This document shows, piece by piece, positions 36,920-46,214 of a stretch of DNA of 64,000 bases. A program made the translations under genes and the position numbers. How positions within the stretch are numbered: the stretch's first letter is position 1; each line of letters begins with the position of its first letter. The stretch is taken from contig CAVTBC010000004.1 of assembly GCA_963732865.1 (NCBI GenBank), positions 1,066,196-1,130,195 of the forward strand. The letters are read 5' to 3'. The DNA comes from JADLGL01 sp963732865 (GTDB lineage: Bacteria > Pseudomonadota > Alphaproteobacteria > Rhizobiales > Kaistiaceae). The notes beneath the pieces were generated by a model. That model was not told the origin of the DNA and searched no databases. It saw only the letters and a program-made list of their open reading frames with translations.

Positions 36920-37855
36920 TCAGCCGCCGTGCTCCGGCGATTCCTGACCTGAGGGATCGCTGGTGGCCGAGGCGCCCTGATGCGGCATGGGGCCGGCGGG
37001 GGGGGCGTGCGACGCGAGCCTTGGCGGGGCGGTCGTCGGGTCGGCGAAATGGATGACCGTCTGCGGGAACGGGATGGTCAGGCCGGCCTTCTCGAGCGCC
37101 TTCTTGCCGCCTTCGGTGAGGTCCCAACGCGTGGCCCAGAAATCCGGTGTCGTCGTCCAAGCGCGCAGCTGCAGCACCACGGAGCTATCGCCCAGCGTCA
37201 GCGGCACCACCTGGACCGGCGGATCCGCCAGCACCTGCGGATGCGAGGCCGCAAATTCGGCGAGGACCTGACGCCCTCGCGACATGTCGTTGTCGTAGTC
37301 GATGCCGAATTCGATCAGGACCAACCGCGTCGGGTTGCGCGTGTAGTTGGTGATCGTGGTGTTCCACAGCTCGGAGTTCGGCACGAATTTGTATATGCCG
37401 TCCCAGGTCCTGATGCGCGCGTTGAACAGGTTGAGTTCCTCGACGGTGCCGGCGACGGCGGTGGTCTCAATGTAGTCACCAGCGCGGAAGGGGCGCAGCC
37501 ACAGAAGCATCAGCCCGGCGGCGATGTTGGCAAGCGTGCCCTGCAAGGCGAGGCCGATGGCGAGTGCCGCACCGCCGAGAGCCGCAAGGACGGATGCGGT
37601 CTGGACACCCAACTGGCCGAGGGCGGCCACCACCACCAGAATGACGATGGTGTAGCGCACGACCGACCGGATCACGGGTTTCAGCGTCGCGTCCAGCTTG
37701 CCGGTGCGGTCGAAAAGCCGGACGACGGCACGGGCGACATAGCCGGCCGCGATGTAGCCGATCACGAGGATCGCGATAGCGCCCGCGAGGTGGGGAATGA
37801 AGTTCAGCAGCCAGTCCCAGGCCGCTGTGGCGAAATCCGTGAGGTCCTGAGAAAT
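36920..37855 (-). CDS. MscS-type mechanosensitive channel
   Basis: About 311 residues. The pore helix ALGGAALAIGLALQGTLANIAAG and the following LRPFRAGDYIETTAVAGTVEELNLFNARIRT beta domain are classic MscS, and YKFVPNSELWNTTITNYTRNP follows. The channel releases solutes on osmotic downshock. No ATG, GTG or TTG lies between the upstream stop and a GTG at 37765, which would remove the first half of helix 1. ATT at 37855 sits seven bases after a perfect AAGGAGGG and restores the family N-terminus (ISQDLTDFATAAWDWLLNFIPHL), so I prefer it. The C-terminal tail is Pro/Gly-rich. Confidence 0.87.
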   Translation of the reverse strand: MSQDLTDFATAAWDWLLNFIPHLAGAIAILVIGYIAAGYVARAVVRLFDRTGKLDATLKPVIRSVVRYTIVILVVVAALGQLGVQTASVLAALGGAALAIGLALQGTLANIAAGLMLLWLRPFRAGDYIETTAVAGTVEELNLFNARIRTWDGIYKFVPNSELWNTTITNYTRNPTRLVLIEFGIDYDNDMSRGRQVLAEFAASHPQVLADPPVQVVPLTLGDSSVVLQLRAWTTTPDFWATRWDLTEGGKKALEKAGLTIPFPQTVIHFADPTTAPPRLASHAPPAGPMPHQGASATSDPSGQESPEHGG

Positions 37856-38084
37856 TGGTCGTCCCTCCTTGCCATGGGTGCGGTGCTAAGGATGCACGGC
37901 TCGGCCAAACCCCGCAAATGCGGGACCGGCCTCGACGCCCGGCGGTCCCGGTTTTTCCAGCGATTGCTGCAGCCGGCGGCGAGGCGGGGGGCTTGTCTCG
38001 TCGTCACGAAAATCGCCAAACACCGATCCGCCGCAGCGGAGCGCCTTGCGGTGAGAGCGCCGCGTTCCTATAAACCGCGGCTGT

Positions 38085-38160
<76 letters not shown>

Positions 38161-38464
38161 ATAATATCAATGCGTTAGGCTGCATCGGCGAAAGGCGTGA
38201 GTTTTCGTGTCCGTCCGGTGTCCGATATTGGACCCGAGTTGGAGCGACACACGCGGGTCGTAGGCGCGCTTCCGTAACCCGCTCGATCAAAAGGGTAGAT
38301 CACCCGAAATACCTTTCGATGAAGCGGTGGCAGCCCTCGGGTATCAATTGAGAGGCGCTCGCCGCTCTACGAGCCCGAAACCCCCTCCACATCGAGGGTA
38401 GCATGCCTTTCATTCGAAGCCGACCGCTTGATATGGGTTCGCGGCGAAGTGGGAGCTGGCCCGA
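38161..38464. other. Non-coding stretch after tRNA-Lys
   Basis: There is no convincing gene here. It contains only short frames, such as one starting GTG in the 38190s that stops after about 26 codons. I saw no repeat of the tRNA 3' end or integrase-like coding. Confidence 0.5.
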
Positions 38465-38929
38465 ATGTCATCGACATTCGTTGATCAAGACGTGATCAAG
38501 AACCTGACAGGCGGCCCGATCCTGTGGTTCGCAGACTGGCCCGTTGATGCTGTCCCGAAATCTGGCGGCGGGGTCTATACGATCTGGGACCGCGAGGAAA
38601 AGTTCGTCTACGTCGGCATGTCGGGCCGTTCAGCAGATGTCCGAGGATCGGGGCCGTGGGGTCGGCTAAACAGCCATGCATCGGGGCGGCGCAACGGTGA
38701 CCAGTTCTGCGTCTATGTCTGCGACAGGCTGGTCCTACCGATACTGCATAATAGGCTCCATGGGGTGGCTGCCGGATACCTCCGTCTTGATGGGGAGACC
38801 AAAGGCTACATCCCGAGCCAACTGGGATTCCGCTACCTTGCCGTTCGCAGCCCAAGGGAGGCACGAGAGATCGAGGCGGCATTCCAGCGGGGCGATGCCG
38901 TCGGCAAGCCCTTGTTGAACCCGCGCTGA
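38465..38929 (+). CDS. GIY-YIG-like nuclease-fold protein
   Basis: 154 residues. GGVYTIWDREEKFVYVGMSG corresponds to the GIY...YIG strand pair, and SADVRGSGPWGRLNSHASGRR carries the Arg/His-containing helix expected next. A Glu in REAREIEAAFQRGD may complete the site, and QLGFRYLAVRSPREARE resembles the closing part of this group. Such solo domains are often seen in accessory DNA; the substrate is unknown. The ATG is preceded by GGGAG. Confidence 0.65.
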   Translation: MSSTFVDQDVIKNLTGGPILWFADWPVDAVPKSGGGVYTIWDREEKFVYVGMSGRSADVRGSGPWGRLNSHASGRRNGDQFCVYVCDRLVLPILHNRLHGVAAGYLRLDGETKGYIPSQLGFRYLAVRSPREAREIEAAFQRGDAVGKPLLNPR

Positions 38930-39077
38930 TTGCGGCCCGTCGGGTTAGGGCCTAGCGACCGAGCAGAGGACAAACGCGTTTGCACCGGCGACCGACTTCG
39001 ACGAACTCAAGTCACTGGTTGTCTACCGGAACCAAATACGCCGTTCGAAATGAACTGGCCTGGAGTTGGGTGTGTAG

Positions 39078-39833
39078 ATGACCAGGCTTCAGCGCCGCCT
39101 GGCCGAACAACCCTTATGTGTGTTGTGTGGTGGCGCCCATCGCGCAGAAACGATTGACCATATTCCTCCAATCTCCGTTTTTACGGAACGGAGGCGGCCA
39201 AAAGGGTTGGAGTTCGTCTCGTGTCGTCCGTGCAACGTAGGGGCTAGCGGGAGCGACCTAGCTGCAGCAGTTCTCAGCCGTATCTATCCAAATGTACGCC
39301 CCCAACACGCGGGCGAGCTCCGCAAACTAACGCGTAGCGTTGCCAAACGACACCCGGGATTGTTGGAGGAGATGTGGCCAAGCGCCGACCAAGTCCGAAG
39401 GTTTGGTGACGCTGCATGGGCGCCGGCGGATGCGCATGTCCTCAATGCAAGTGGACCTATCCTGACACGCCTGATGAACCGGTTCATCGCCAGGGTCGGC
39501 CTTGCACTGCACAATCAACTCACCCATCGCATTGCTCCCCTCGAGAGCGCCGTCTCGGTCCGTTGGTTCTCAAACGCCGAGCTCTACGGCGGGCAATATC
39601 CCAAGGAGTTCATGGCTTTGTTCGGGCCTCCGCATACGCTGATCCAAGGGTCGTGGAGTGTGGCGGATCAGTTTCTGTTCGACAGCAAGGGGACGGCGGA
39701 TGGTCACATGACCGTGCATTTGGCTTCATTCCGGCAGGCCTTCGCCGGTGCCGCCCTTGTGTCAGAGGCAGGATGGGCGGAAGGCACTCCAGCAGGTAAC
39801 GTGTTCACCCCCGGATTTCTGCGCTCTTCATAG
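39078..39833 (+). CDS. HNH-endonuclease-like protein
   Basis: 251 residues. The N-terminal CVLCGGAHRAETIDHIPP and FVSCRPCN provide two Cys pairs around a D-H, as in zinc-stabilised HNH nucleases. The last 190 residues are unassigned. No partner methylase or toxin-immunity gene is visible nearby. It may be a solo nuclease or a repair-type HNH protein in the island. Confidence 0.6.
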   Translation: MTRLQRRLAEQPLCVLCGGAHRAETIDHIPPISVFTERRRPKGLEFVSCRPCNVGASGSDLAAAVLSRIYPNVRPQHAGELRKLTRSVAKRHPGLLEEMWPSADQVRRFGDAAWAPADAHVLNASGPILTRLMNRFIARVGLALHNQLTHRIAPLESAVSVRWFSNAELYGGQYPKEFMALFGPPHTLIQGSWSVADQFLFDSKGTADGHMTVHLASFRQAFAGAALVSEAGWAEGTPAGNVFTPGFLRSS

Positions 39834-40697
39834 GGAATGTTCTCAGACAGCATTACGGTCTGCATCACCCTCGGCCGCTGGGATATCGGCCCGGAGGCGC
39901 CTAGGCAACTTTTTGGGCCGCCCTTCAGCATGCCGCCGAGAATCAACGGTGACTTTCCTGGGCCGTGTCCCTCGACGGTGGAGCCGACATAGGTAACCCC
40001 CCGCCTTCTCTTCCGCCGTGGATGCAGGAGTTGGTGATGTCCTGGTTGGGGCCCGTCGGCCTGCCTGCGGCCGTCGGCTTGTCGGCCGCCGGCGGGTCGT
40101 CTCCGTCTGGCACCATCGGCAAGACTGCTTTTCGAGCAGGGCGTCGCCGACCGACCTCCCTACCTCGACCGGTTGGGGGATATCATCGTCGGACTTTGGG
40201 CCTGACTTGGTTGGCCGTAGATCGAAAAGCGTGTGCCACGCTCGAAGATGTCAGGGGTGAGCGCCGGCGCGGGGCACGACCACAACGACGATCGCCATGG
40301 CGGTTGTACCCTGGGTTCTGGATAAACCTTTCGCGCCGAGTGATTGGCCTCCGCATGGCAGGACTGGAGCAAACTACCCGGCAACGTAGCGAGATACTCG
40401 TCTTCGACGCGCTCCCTCACGCGACACTCACCGACGACACCTGCCAAACTTCAATTTCCACGTGGCGATAGCCTACGGGCCCGTCGCTTGGCGGCCGGCG
40501 AGTAGCAACACCGCAAGTACTCCGGAGCGAAAGGCAAGTCGAAGCTTTGGCACCGGTCCCGCTATGCGTTTCATCGACCTTCTGAGTACGCGCCTATGGG
40601 CCGAGCACCGATCTTCCTCAGAGAGTGTTTGAGAAGGACCGCGGGAGCAGAAGGAGTTTAACCAAAGAGGTGGTTGGGATTTGGGAGATTGGGGACC
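39834..40697. other. Long region without a convincing gene
   Basis: Open frames exist, the longest 39965-40471 on the plus strand, but their translations are Arg/Pro-rich without fold-like patterning or a ribosome site. Probable degenerate or non-coding accessory DNA. Confidence 0.5.
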
Positions 40698-41066
40698 CTA
40701 GGGAAGCGCTTCGATAAAGAAAACGCGATTGGGTTCCATGATTGTCATCGCCTCATCCGGGGTCACCGGGTATGCGTGGATGTTGGTTCCGTTCAGATCG
40801 TAACAAATGTGAGTTGTCTCTGCCCCGCGCACCGCACCGATCTTCGTGCCGTTGTTGAAAGCGATCCGGCCACTCGCATTCTCCAAGGGTCCTTCCCAAA
40901 GACGTGCACGGTTGGGATCCCGAGCAGCTTTTGGATCCTTCACGACCTCTCGATAGGCTTCAACCGGACCAACATCACCGGCCATCCAGTCGATGCTGAA
41001 ATAGTCGTCGGCCCACGACCAAAAAGCTTCGTAGAGCTGACGCGCCGTGTAATTTTCGAAAAACAA
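40698..41066 (-). CDS. Hypothetical protein
   Basis: 122 residues (MFFENYTARQLYEAFWSWADDY...), balanced in composition, acidic and aromatic-rich, with a plausible alpha/beta pattern and YPVTPDEAMTIMEPNRVFF near the C-terminus. I recognise no family. Lower GC than its surroundings suggests transfer. Confidence 0.5.
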   Translation of the reverse strand: MFFENYTARQLYEAFWSWADDYFSIDWMAGDVGPVEAYREVVKDPKAARDPNRARLWEGPLENASGRIAFNNGTKIGAVRGAETTHICYDLNGTNIHAYPVTPDEAMTIMEPNRVFFIEALP

Positions 41067-41371
41067 GGAAGGGCTGAGCGGGACTTATCTATTATTCGTC
41101 CGTTGTCGTAGGTTGCCGAGAAGTGCTTCCCGTGCGCCAAAGGTGTAAGAAACGGCATTCGGCCAAGGCGTTCCCCCCTGTTGCTGTACGCTTCCAACAA
41201 CCGACGCTTGCTGCATCGCCGGCAAGCCGCATAAAACGATCAACCAGAGGAGCCGGACTCTCTCTTAAATAAGGCCGCCATCTGTTCCAAAAACTCTGAT
41301 GACGGACAAAGAGCGCCCCTTTGCAGGTCCATCGCCTTTGTACCCCAGCCGCGATAAGCTGGGCGCCGGCA
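41067..41371. other. Upstream region of the aryl-acid cluster
   Basis: There is no convincing gene. It should hold the promoter of the plus-strand operon; I could not identify a -35/-10 pair with confidence. CAGCCGCGATAAGCTGGG just before the ACP gene can form a short hairpin. Confidence 0.4.
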
Positions 41372-41638
41372 ATGGCGCGCAACTTGCTCACACCGGAATT
41401 GGAGAAGGACGTGCTCGAGATCACCTCTCGGCTCATGCGCGACCGACAGCTGGTTGGTGAACCCCGGCTCGACGTTTCGCTGGGCGAAGATGGGCTCGGG
41501 TTCAATTCAATCGCCTGCCTTGATCTAATGGGAGCGATTGAGACCGAATGCGGCGTCCTTATCCCGGAGAAATACTGGAACGGCCGTAAGCTGAGGGATC
41601 TCAACGAACTCATGCGGGTTGCGGTTAAACGCCGGTGA
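41372..41638 (+). CDS. Acyl carrier protein
   Basis: 88 residues from ATG 41372 (MARNLLTPELEKDVLEITSR). The helical bundle has the phosphopantetheine site GLGFNSIACLDLMGAIE, with Ser in the expected place but Asn instead of the usual Asp before it. IETECGVLIPEKYWNGRKL follows as helix 3 to 4. It overlaps the AMP-ligase start by four bases (GTGA), so the two are co-expressed and it is the obvious carrier for the ligase product. Confidence 0.8.
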   Translation: MARNLLTPELEKDVLEITSRLMRDRQLVGEPRLDVSLGEDGLGFNSIACLDLMGAIETECGVLIPEKYWNGRKLRDLNELMRVAVKRR

Positions 41639-43149
41639 CGGTGAGGTCAGTGGGCGAGAGCCCAAGGATCAGCGGTAATCCGTTTGTCCTCGAAAGTTGG
41701 GATGTGTGGGCCGGCGCGCTTGATTGCGGCTACACCGCGCGCGTCTGGCAGGCGCGGGACTTGCGTAAACTCGCAGACGCCCTGGTGGCGCGCTTATCTT
41801 TTCGCCAGATCCCGCCGGGCGCGCCGGTGATTTTCATGCTTGCCAACACCGCCGCGTTTCCCGTTGCGCTCATGGCCCTGCTGCAAAAGGGCTGCAACCC
41901 GCTTCTGGTGTTCGCCGGCACGCCGCTGCCTTCGCTTCAGCGGGTGGCGGCGGAGTTCGGCGTTCGCTTTGCGATTCATGACTTCATCGACGGTGTAAGT
42001 GCGCTGGAGCCGTCTGCACTCACGGTACTGGACCATATCGAGATCGGGCCGATGGCCATGGCACTGCTCGACACCGGCAATCGCGATTATCCGGTGGCGC
42101 CGGTGGCCGGCGAAGGCGTCGTGCTCCACCCGACTTCGGGGACGTCAGGCGCGGCGAGATTCTGCCTTCGCAATCAAACCACCGCGATGGCCGAGGCGCG
42201 CTCCTATCTCGAAACAATGGATTTCTATCGCGGCATCCGGGTCACGTTCACCACGCCGCTGAGCCACGGTTACGGTTATGGCTTCGGGCTCCTTGCCGCG
42301 GTCCTCAGCCACAGCACGCTTGCGGTCGACGCCACATTCAATCCGAAACGCATTCTTCGCCTCGAACGGGAGCGGCCGAGCGACATCATCGCGATCGTGC
42401 CACCGATGGCGAAGGCGCTGCTCGACGTCAACGGCCGCGATCCCGGTCCGCGCCTCGCGGCGGCGGTCTTCTACTCTGGCGCACGGATCGACCCCCGTTT
42501 GGCAGAGGCGTTCGAAACCGCGCTAGCCACAACACTCTACACCAACTGGGGCACTACCGAGACCGGTCCGATCACCACGACTTTCGCTCGGTCGGGGGTG
42601 CTCGCCGGCGTCGGTCTCCCGCTCCGCGGCGTCGAAGTCGAGACGATAGACGAGCCGGCCTATGCGGGCCTCGGCGCCGGCATCGGCGAGTTGCAGGTCC
42701 GCTCTCCCGCGCTCATGCAGGGCTATGTCCCCGGGGCCGACCCGGCGCGTCCGGTCACCCAGTTTCCGACAGGGGACATCGGATCGATCGACGATGACGG
42801 CTGTGTTCATCTGATCGCCCGTGCCCGAGATATCGTGAATATCGGCGGCAACAAGGTTGATCCGTCGGACGTGGAGGCAGTTATTCTGTCCTATCCGGCC
42901 GTCGACGACGTCGCGGTCTACCCCGGCATCGGCAAGGACGGCTTCGAATTCGTGCAGGCCGCGGTTGTCGGCGCCGGGATCGACATTCGCCTTTTGCGAT
43001 CCTTTTGCCTCGCGGAACTGGCCGGGTACAAAGTCCCGACAGTGTTCCACATCGTCGATGAGATTCCGCGCACTCCGTCGGGGAAGCCGATCAAGGTAAG
43101 ATGCCCTGACTATCCCGACCGGCTTATGGTAGCCGCGAAGGAAGCATGA
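41635..43149 (+). CDS. Acyl/aryl-AMP ligase (class I adenylate-forming enzyme)
   Basis: 504 residues from GTG 41635. ANL-superfamily core motifs are seen in order: HPTSGTSGAARF (A3 P-loop), TNWGTTETGP (A5), FPTGDIGSIDDDGCV (A7), ARARDIVNIGGNKVDPSDVE (A8) and IPRTPSGKPIKV, with the catalytic Lys (A10). The substrate pocket cannot be read with confidence. From the neighbours (ACP, hydroxybenzoate hydroxylase, O-methyltransferase, chorismate lyase-like gene) an aryl acid loaded onto the adjacent ACP is the best guess. Confidence 0.85.
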   Translation: MTVRSVGESPRISGNPFVLESWDVWAGALDCGYTARVWQARDLRKLADALVARLSFRQIPPGAPVIFMLANTAAFPVALMALLQKGCNPLLVFAGTPLPSLQRVAAEFGVRFAIHDFIDGVSALEPSALTVLDHIEIGPMAMALLDTGNRDYPVAPVAGEGVVLHPTSGTSGAARFCLRNQTTAMAEARSYLETMDFYRGIRVTFTTPLSHGYGYGFGLLAAVLSHSTLAVDATFNPKRILRLERERPSDIIAIVPPMAKALLDVNGRDPGPRLAAAVFYSGARIDPRLAEAFETALATTLYTNWGTTETGPITTTFARSGVLAGVGLPLRGVEVETIDEPAYAGLGAGIGELQVRSPALMQGYVPGADPARPVTQFPTGDIGSIDDDGCVHLIARARDIVNIGGNKVDPSDVEAVILSYPAVDDVAVYPGIGKDGFEFVQAAVVGAGIDIRLLRSFCLAELAGYKVPTVFHIVDEIPRTPSGKPIKVRCPDYPDRLMVAAKEA

Positions 43150-43162
43150 GCGCGGAGCGAGG

Positions 43163-44095
43163 GTGGCTGGCGCGATGTTGAGGCGAGGTCGTGGCTACCG
43201 TTTCCGCGAGCGCATATTCAACCGCGCGACGCGGCTGCTTGTGCCGCACATGGCACCCTCCATCCGGAGGGAAACGGCCGATGGCACGTTTGCCGACGAC
43301 GGGTCCGATGGCGCGCCGCGGCACATCCACGTCGTTGACCGGGGAAGCGCATCGACGATCATTTCATTCTCGAGCGCCGGCATGCTTCACGCCGGCCAAT
43401 CGACGCGCGATTTCGAAAGCTTCTTTACCAATCGCGGCGAGCGTTACAACCTCGTCTTCCTACGTGACGTTCATCGTAGCGCGTATCACTACACACCGCT
43501 TGGCGAGCCGGGCGGCCTGGTATTCCACGAGGCCGAGCTCAAACGGACGTTGGCAGGTTTGGGTTCGACCCGCGTCGTTGCCATCGGGGACTCAAGTGGC
43601 GCTGCCGCCGCTATCTATTTCGGCCTACGCCTCGGCTTTGACCAAGTTATCGCATTCAGTCCGCCGTTCCCGCTCCGCCACTGGATTCGTCCGAAGGCGC
43701 AGTTGCGGGCCTATTTCGACATGCCGCTCCTCCTGCGGGAGCCCAGCGCGTATTGGGAGCATGTGCTGCTCTCAATCAGCGTGCCGTTCTTTTTCTATTT
43801 TCCCATCGGCCTACGCTGCGGCTTCAAGAACATCTTCGACCCGATTGCCGACTACTGCGCTGCGGGGAAGAGGCCATTGCTTACCGTCTTCTATGGCGAA
43901 GGCAGCCGGCCCGAGGCCAAAATCGTCGCGCCGTTGAACGGCCTGCCCGAGGTCACGATACGGCCGCTGGCGACCGCCAAACATTTCTGCATGGCGGCTT
44001 TGGCTCGCTCCGGCCGTCTCGGATCGACGATCATGGAGATCGTTGACGGTCCTGACAAAACCACGAAGGCCGCCGAAGCGGATCGGCCTACATGA
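43163..44095 (+). CDS. Alpha/beta hydrolase-fold protein
   Basis: 310 residues. STIISFSSAGMLHAG is the first strand and oxyanion region, and RVVAIGDSSGAAAAIYFGLRLG contains the nucleophile elbow G-D-S-S-G. LLTVFYGEGSRPEAKI may bring the acid residue and ATAKHFCMAALARSG the His. It could be a thioesterase or acyltransferase for the ACP-bound acid (inference). It lies 13 bases after the ligase gene. Confidence 0.7.
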   Translation: MAGAMLRRGRGYRFRERIFNRATRLLVPHMAPSIRRETADGTFADDGSDGAPRHIHVVDRGSASTIISFSSAGMLHAGQSTRDFESFFTNRGERYNLVFLRDVHRSAYHYTPLGEPGGLVFHEAELKRTLAGLGSTRVVAIGDSSGAAAAIYFGLRLGFDQVIAFSPPFPLRHWIRPKAQLRAYFDMPLLLREPSAYWEHVLLSISVPFFFYFPIGLRCGFKNIFDPIADYCAAGKRPLLTVFYGEGSRPEAKIVAPLNGLPEVTIRPLATAKHFCMAALARSGRLGSTIMEIVDGPDKTTKAAEADRPT

Positions 44096-44174
44096 GCGGC
44101 AGTCGTACAGGTGCGATGCGCCGAACCCGAGATAACGGCCCGACTGACGCAGCGCTCATTTTGGCGGAGGACTG

Positions 44175-45344
44175 ATGCGTACTCAGGTCGCTATCATAGG
44201 CTCCGGCCCGGCGGGCCTCCTCCTCGGCCAGAAGCTACATCTCGCCGGCGTCGATGCGATCATCCTCGAAACAAGAAGCCGCGATCGTGTCCTGTCGCGA
44301 ATCCGCGCCGGCGTCTTGGAACAGGGCACGGTCGATCTCCTGGGCGAGATCAGGTGCGATGAGCGCGTGAGGGCTGAGGGTCTCGTCCTTGGCGGCGTCA
44401 ATCTTTCCTTCGCCGGCGCACGGCACCGGATCGACCTCGCCGGTCTTGCCGGCGGAGGAGTCACCATCTATGGCCAAGCGGAGCTGACGCGCGACCTGAT
44501 GGACGCGCGCGCCGCCTGCGGAGCGCCGATCGTCTTCGCGGCCGACCAGGTGGCGCCGCATGATTTCGATACGCACCGGCCGTGGGTGTCCTACAGCAAG
44601 GACGGCGCCCTGCATCGCGTCGACTGCGATTTTATCGCCGGCTGCGATGGCAGCCACGGCGTCTGCCGCACCTGTGTTCCATCGTCGGCGCTGACCATTT
44701 TCGAACGCGTCTACCCGCTTGGCTGGATCGGCGTCCTCGCCGACGTTCCGCCGGCGGCGCCCGAGATCGTCTATTCACGGCACGACAACGGCTTCGCCCT
44801 CTGCTCGATGAGATCGCGCAACCGGAGCCGCTATTACGTGCAATGCAACGGGAACGACTCGGTCGCCGATTGGCCCGACGATCGCTTCTGGCACGTCCTG
44901 CGAAATTCCCTCGATCCGGAGACGGCGGCCGGCGTTGTCGTCGGGCCTTCGATCGAGAAATCGATCGCACTGCTGCGCAGCCATGTTGCCGAACCCATGC
45001 GTTTCGGCCGGTTGATGCTCGCCGGCGATGCCGCTCACGTCATGCCGCCGACTGGCGCCAAGGGTCTCAACCTTGCTGCCGCCGACATTCGCGTTCTCGC
45101 CGAAGGCATTATCGAATACTATTCGGACGGAAGCACGGTCGGGCTTGACGCGTATTCCGAAAAGGCACTGCGGCGGGTCTGGAGAGCCGAGCGGTTCAGC
45201 TGGTGGATGACCTCCCTCCTGCACGATTTCCACGACGGCGATCGCTTCGGCCGCCGACTGCAACTTGCCGATTTGACCCATCTGGTCTCCGAGGAGTCGG
45301 CGGCGCGCTCCTTCGCCGAAAGCTTCGTCGGGAGGGCAGGCTGA
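44175..45344 (+). CDS. 4-Hydroxybenzoate 3-monooxygenase-like flavoprotein (PobA family)
   Basis: 389 residues, the PobA length. TQVAIIGSGPAGLLLGQKLH is the FAD GxGxxG loop. RIRAGVLEQGTVDLL is the PobA-specific region, CDFIAGCDGSHGVCR the DG motif, and FGRLMLAGDAAHVMPPTGAKGLNLA the GD motif that binds the FAD ribose. PobA hydroxylates 4-hydroxybenzoate to 3,4-dihydroxybenzoate (protocatechuate). Here it sits in a biosynthetic setting and not beside pca catabolic genes. Confidence 0.85.
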   Translation: MRTQVAIIGSGPAGLLLGQKLHLAGVDAIILETRSRDRVLSRIRAGVLEQGTVDLLGEIRCDERVRAEGLVLGGVNLSFAGARHRIDLAGLAGGGVTIYGQAELTRDLMDARAACGAPIVFAADQVAPHDFDTHRPWVSYSKDGALHRVDCDFIAGCDGSHGVCRTCVPSSALTIFERVYPLGWIGVLADVPPAAPEIVYSRHDNGFALCSMRSRNRSRYYVQCNGNDSVADWPDDRFWHVLRNSLDPETAAGVVVGPSIEKSIALLRSHVAEPMRFGRLMLAGDAAHVMPPTGAKGLNLAAADIRVLAEGIIEYYSDGSTVGLDAYSEKALRRVWRAERFSWWMTSLLHDFHDGDRFGRRLQLADLTHLVSEESAARSFAESFVGRAG

Positions 45345-45390
45345 CCATGCTGCTGGCGTGTCATGTCTTCGCGAGCTCACGGAGGAAGGA

Positions 45391-46077
45391 TTGACCCAGG
45401 AGCAATGGTCCAAGGTCGACGACTACCTGAACGGCATCTATGCTTCCGACGATGCGGCGCTCGAGGCGGCCGTTGCCGCAGGCAAGGCGGCCGGCCTGCC
45501 CGACATGGCAGTATCGACCAGCCAGGGCAGGCTCCTGCATATCCTCGCCAAGTCGGTTCGCGCGAGCCGGGCGCTGGAGATCGGCACGCTCGGCGGTTAT
45601 TCCGCGATCTGGATCGCGCGGGCGCTCGCGGAGGGCGGCCGGCTGATAAGCCTAGAGCGCGAGCCGCGCTTTGCCGCTGTTGCAACAAGCAACCTCGCCC
45701 AGGCGGGGCTCGAAGGCAAAGTCGAGGTGCGGATCGGGGACGCGCTCGACCTCCTGCCACAGTTGGCCGCCGATGGATCGAGCTTTGACTTTACATTTGT
45801 CGACGCTGACAAAGTGAAGATCGCTGAGTATTTCGACTGGGCTGTCACGCTCTCCAGACCAGGCGCGCTGATCGTGGTTGACAACGTCATCCGTGCCGGG
45901 CGCGTGATCGACGCGCAGACCGCCGACCCGAGTGTCCGCGGCGTGAGGCGATTCAACAGTCAGCTAGGATCGGATCGGCGGGTCCTCGCCACAACCATCC
46001 AGACTGTCGGCGCTAAAGGCTATGACGGGTTCACAATCGCGATGGTGGTGGGTGGCGCCCATGGCCTCGGGATGTGA
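45391..46077 (+). CDS. SAM-dependent O-methyltransferase (class I, caffeoyl-CoA OMT-like)
   Basis: 228 residues from TTG 45391, which follows GGAGGAAGGA. RALEIGTLGGYSAIWIARAL is the SAM loop, ISLEREPRFAAVATSNLAQA motif II, FDFTFVDADKVKIAEYFDWA the metal-binding region typical of catechol and caffeoyl-CoA OMTs, and ALIVVDNVIRAGRV motif III. These enzymes methylate vicinal diols. Next to the PobA-like gene this suggests methylation of a 3,4-dihydroxybenzoyl unit to a vanillate-type product (inference). Last gene of the plus-strand operon. Confidence 0.85.
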   Translation: MTQEQWSKVDDYLNGIYASDDAALEAAVAAGKAAGLPDMAVSTSQGRLLHILAKSVRASRALEIGTLGGYSAIWIARALAEGGRLISLEREPRFAAVATSNLAQAGLEGKVEVRIGDALDLLPQLAADGSSFDFTFVDADKVKIAEYFDWAVTLSRPGALIVVDNVIRAGRVIDAQTADPSVRGVRRFNSQLGSDRRVLATTIQTVGAKGYDGFTIAMVVGGAHGLGM

Positions 46078-46214
46078 GCGAATATGACTTCCGCACCTCT
46101 TAAATAGCGATGTAGAGGATCAATGAGGCGGCTTCTTCTGAGAGGCGTATTTTGGCGTAGTCGCAGCCATTTTCGCGGACGAACTCCCACTTGGCCAAGG
46201 CTAGGAATCAGAGC

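Noticed and set aside
39965..40471. 168-codon plus-strand frame after the HNH-like gene
   Set aside because: No ribosome site and no fold-like pattern; Arg/Pro/Gly-rich translation typical of non-coding GC-rich DNA.
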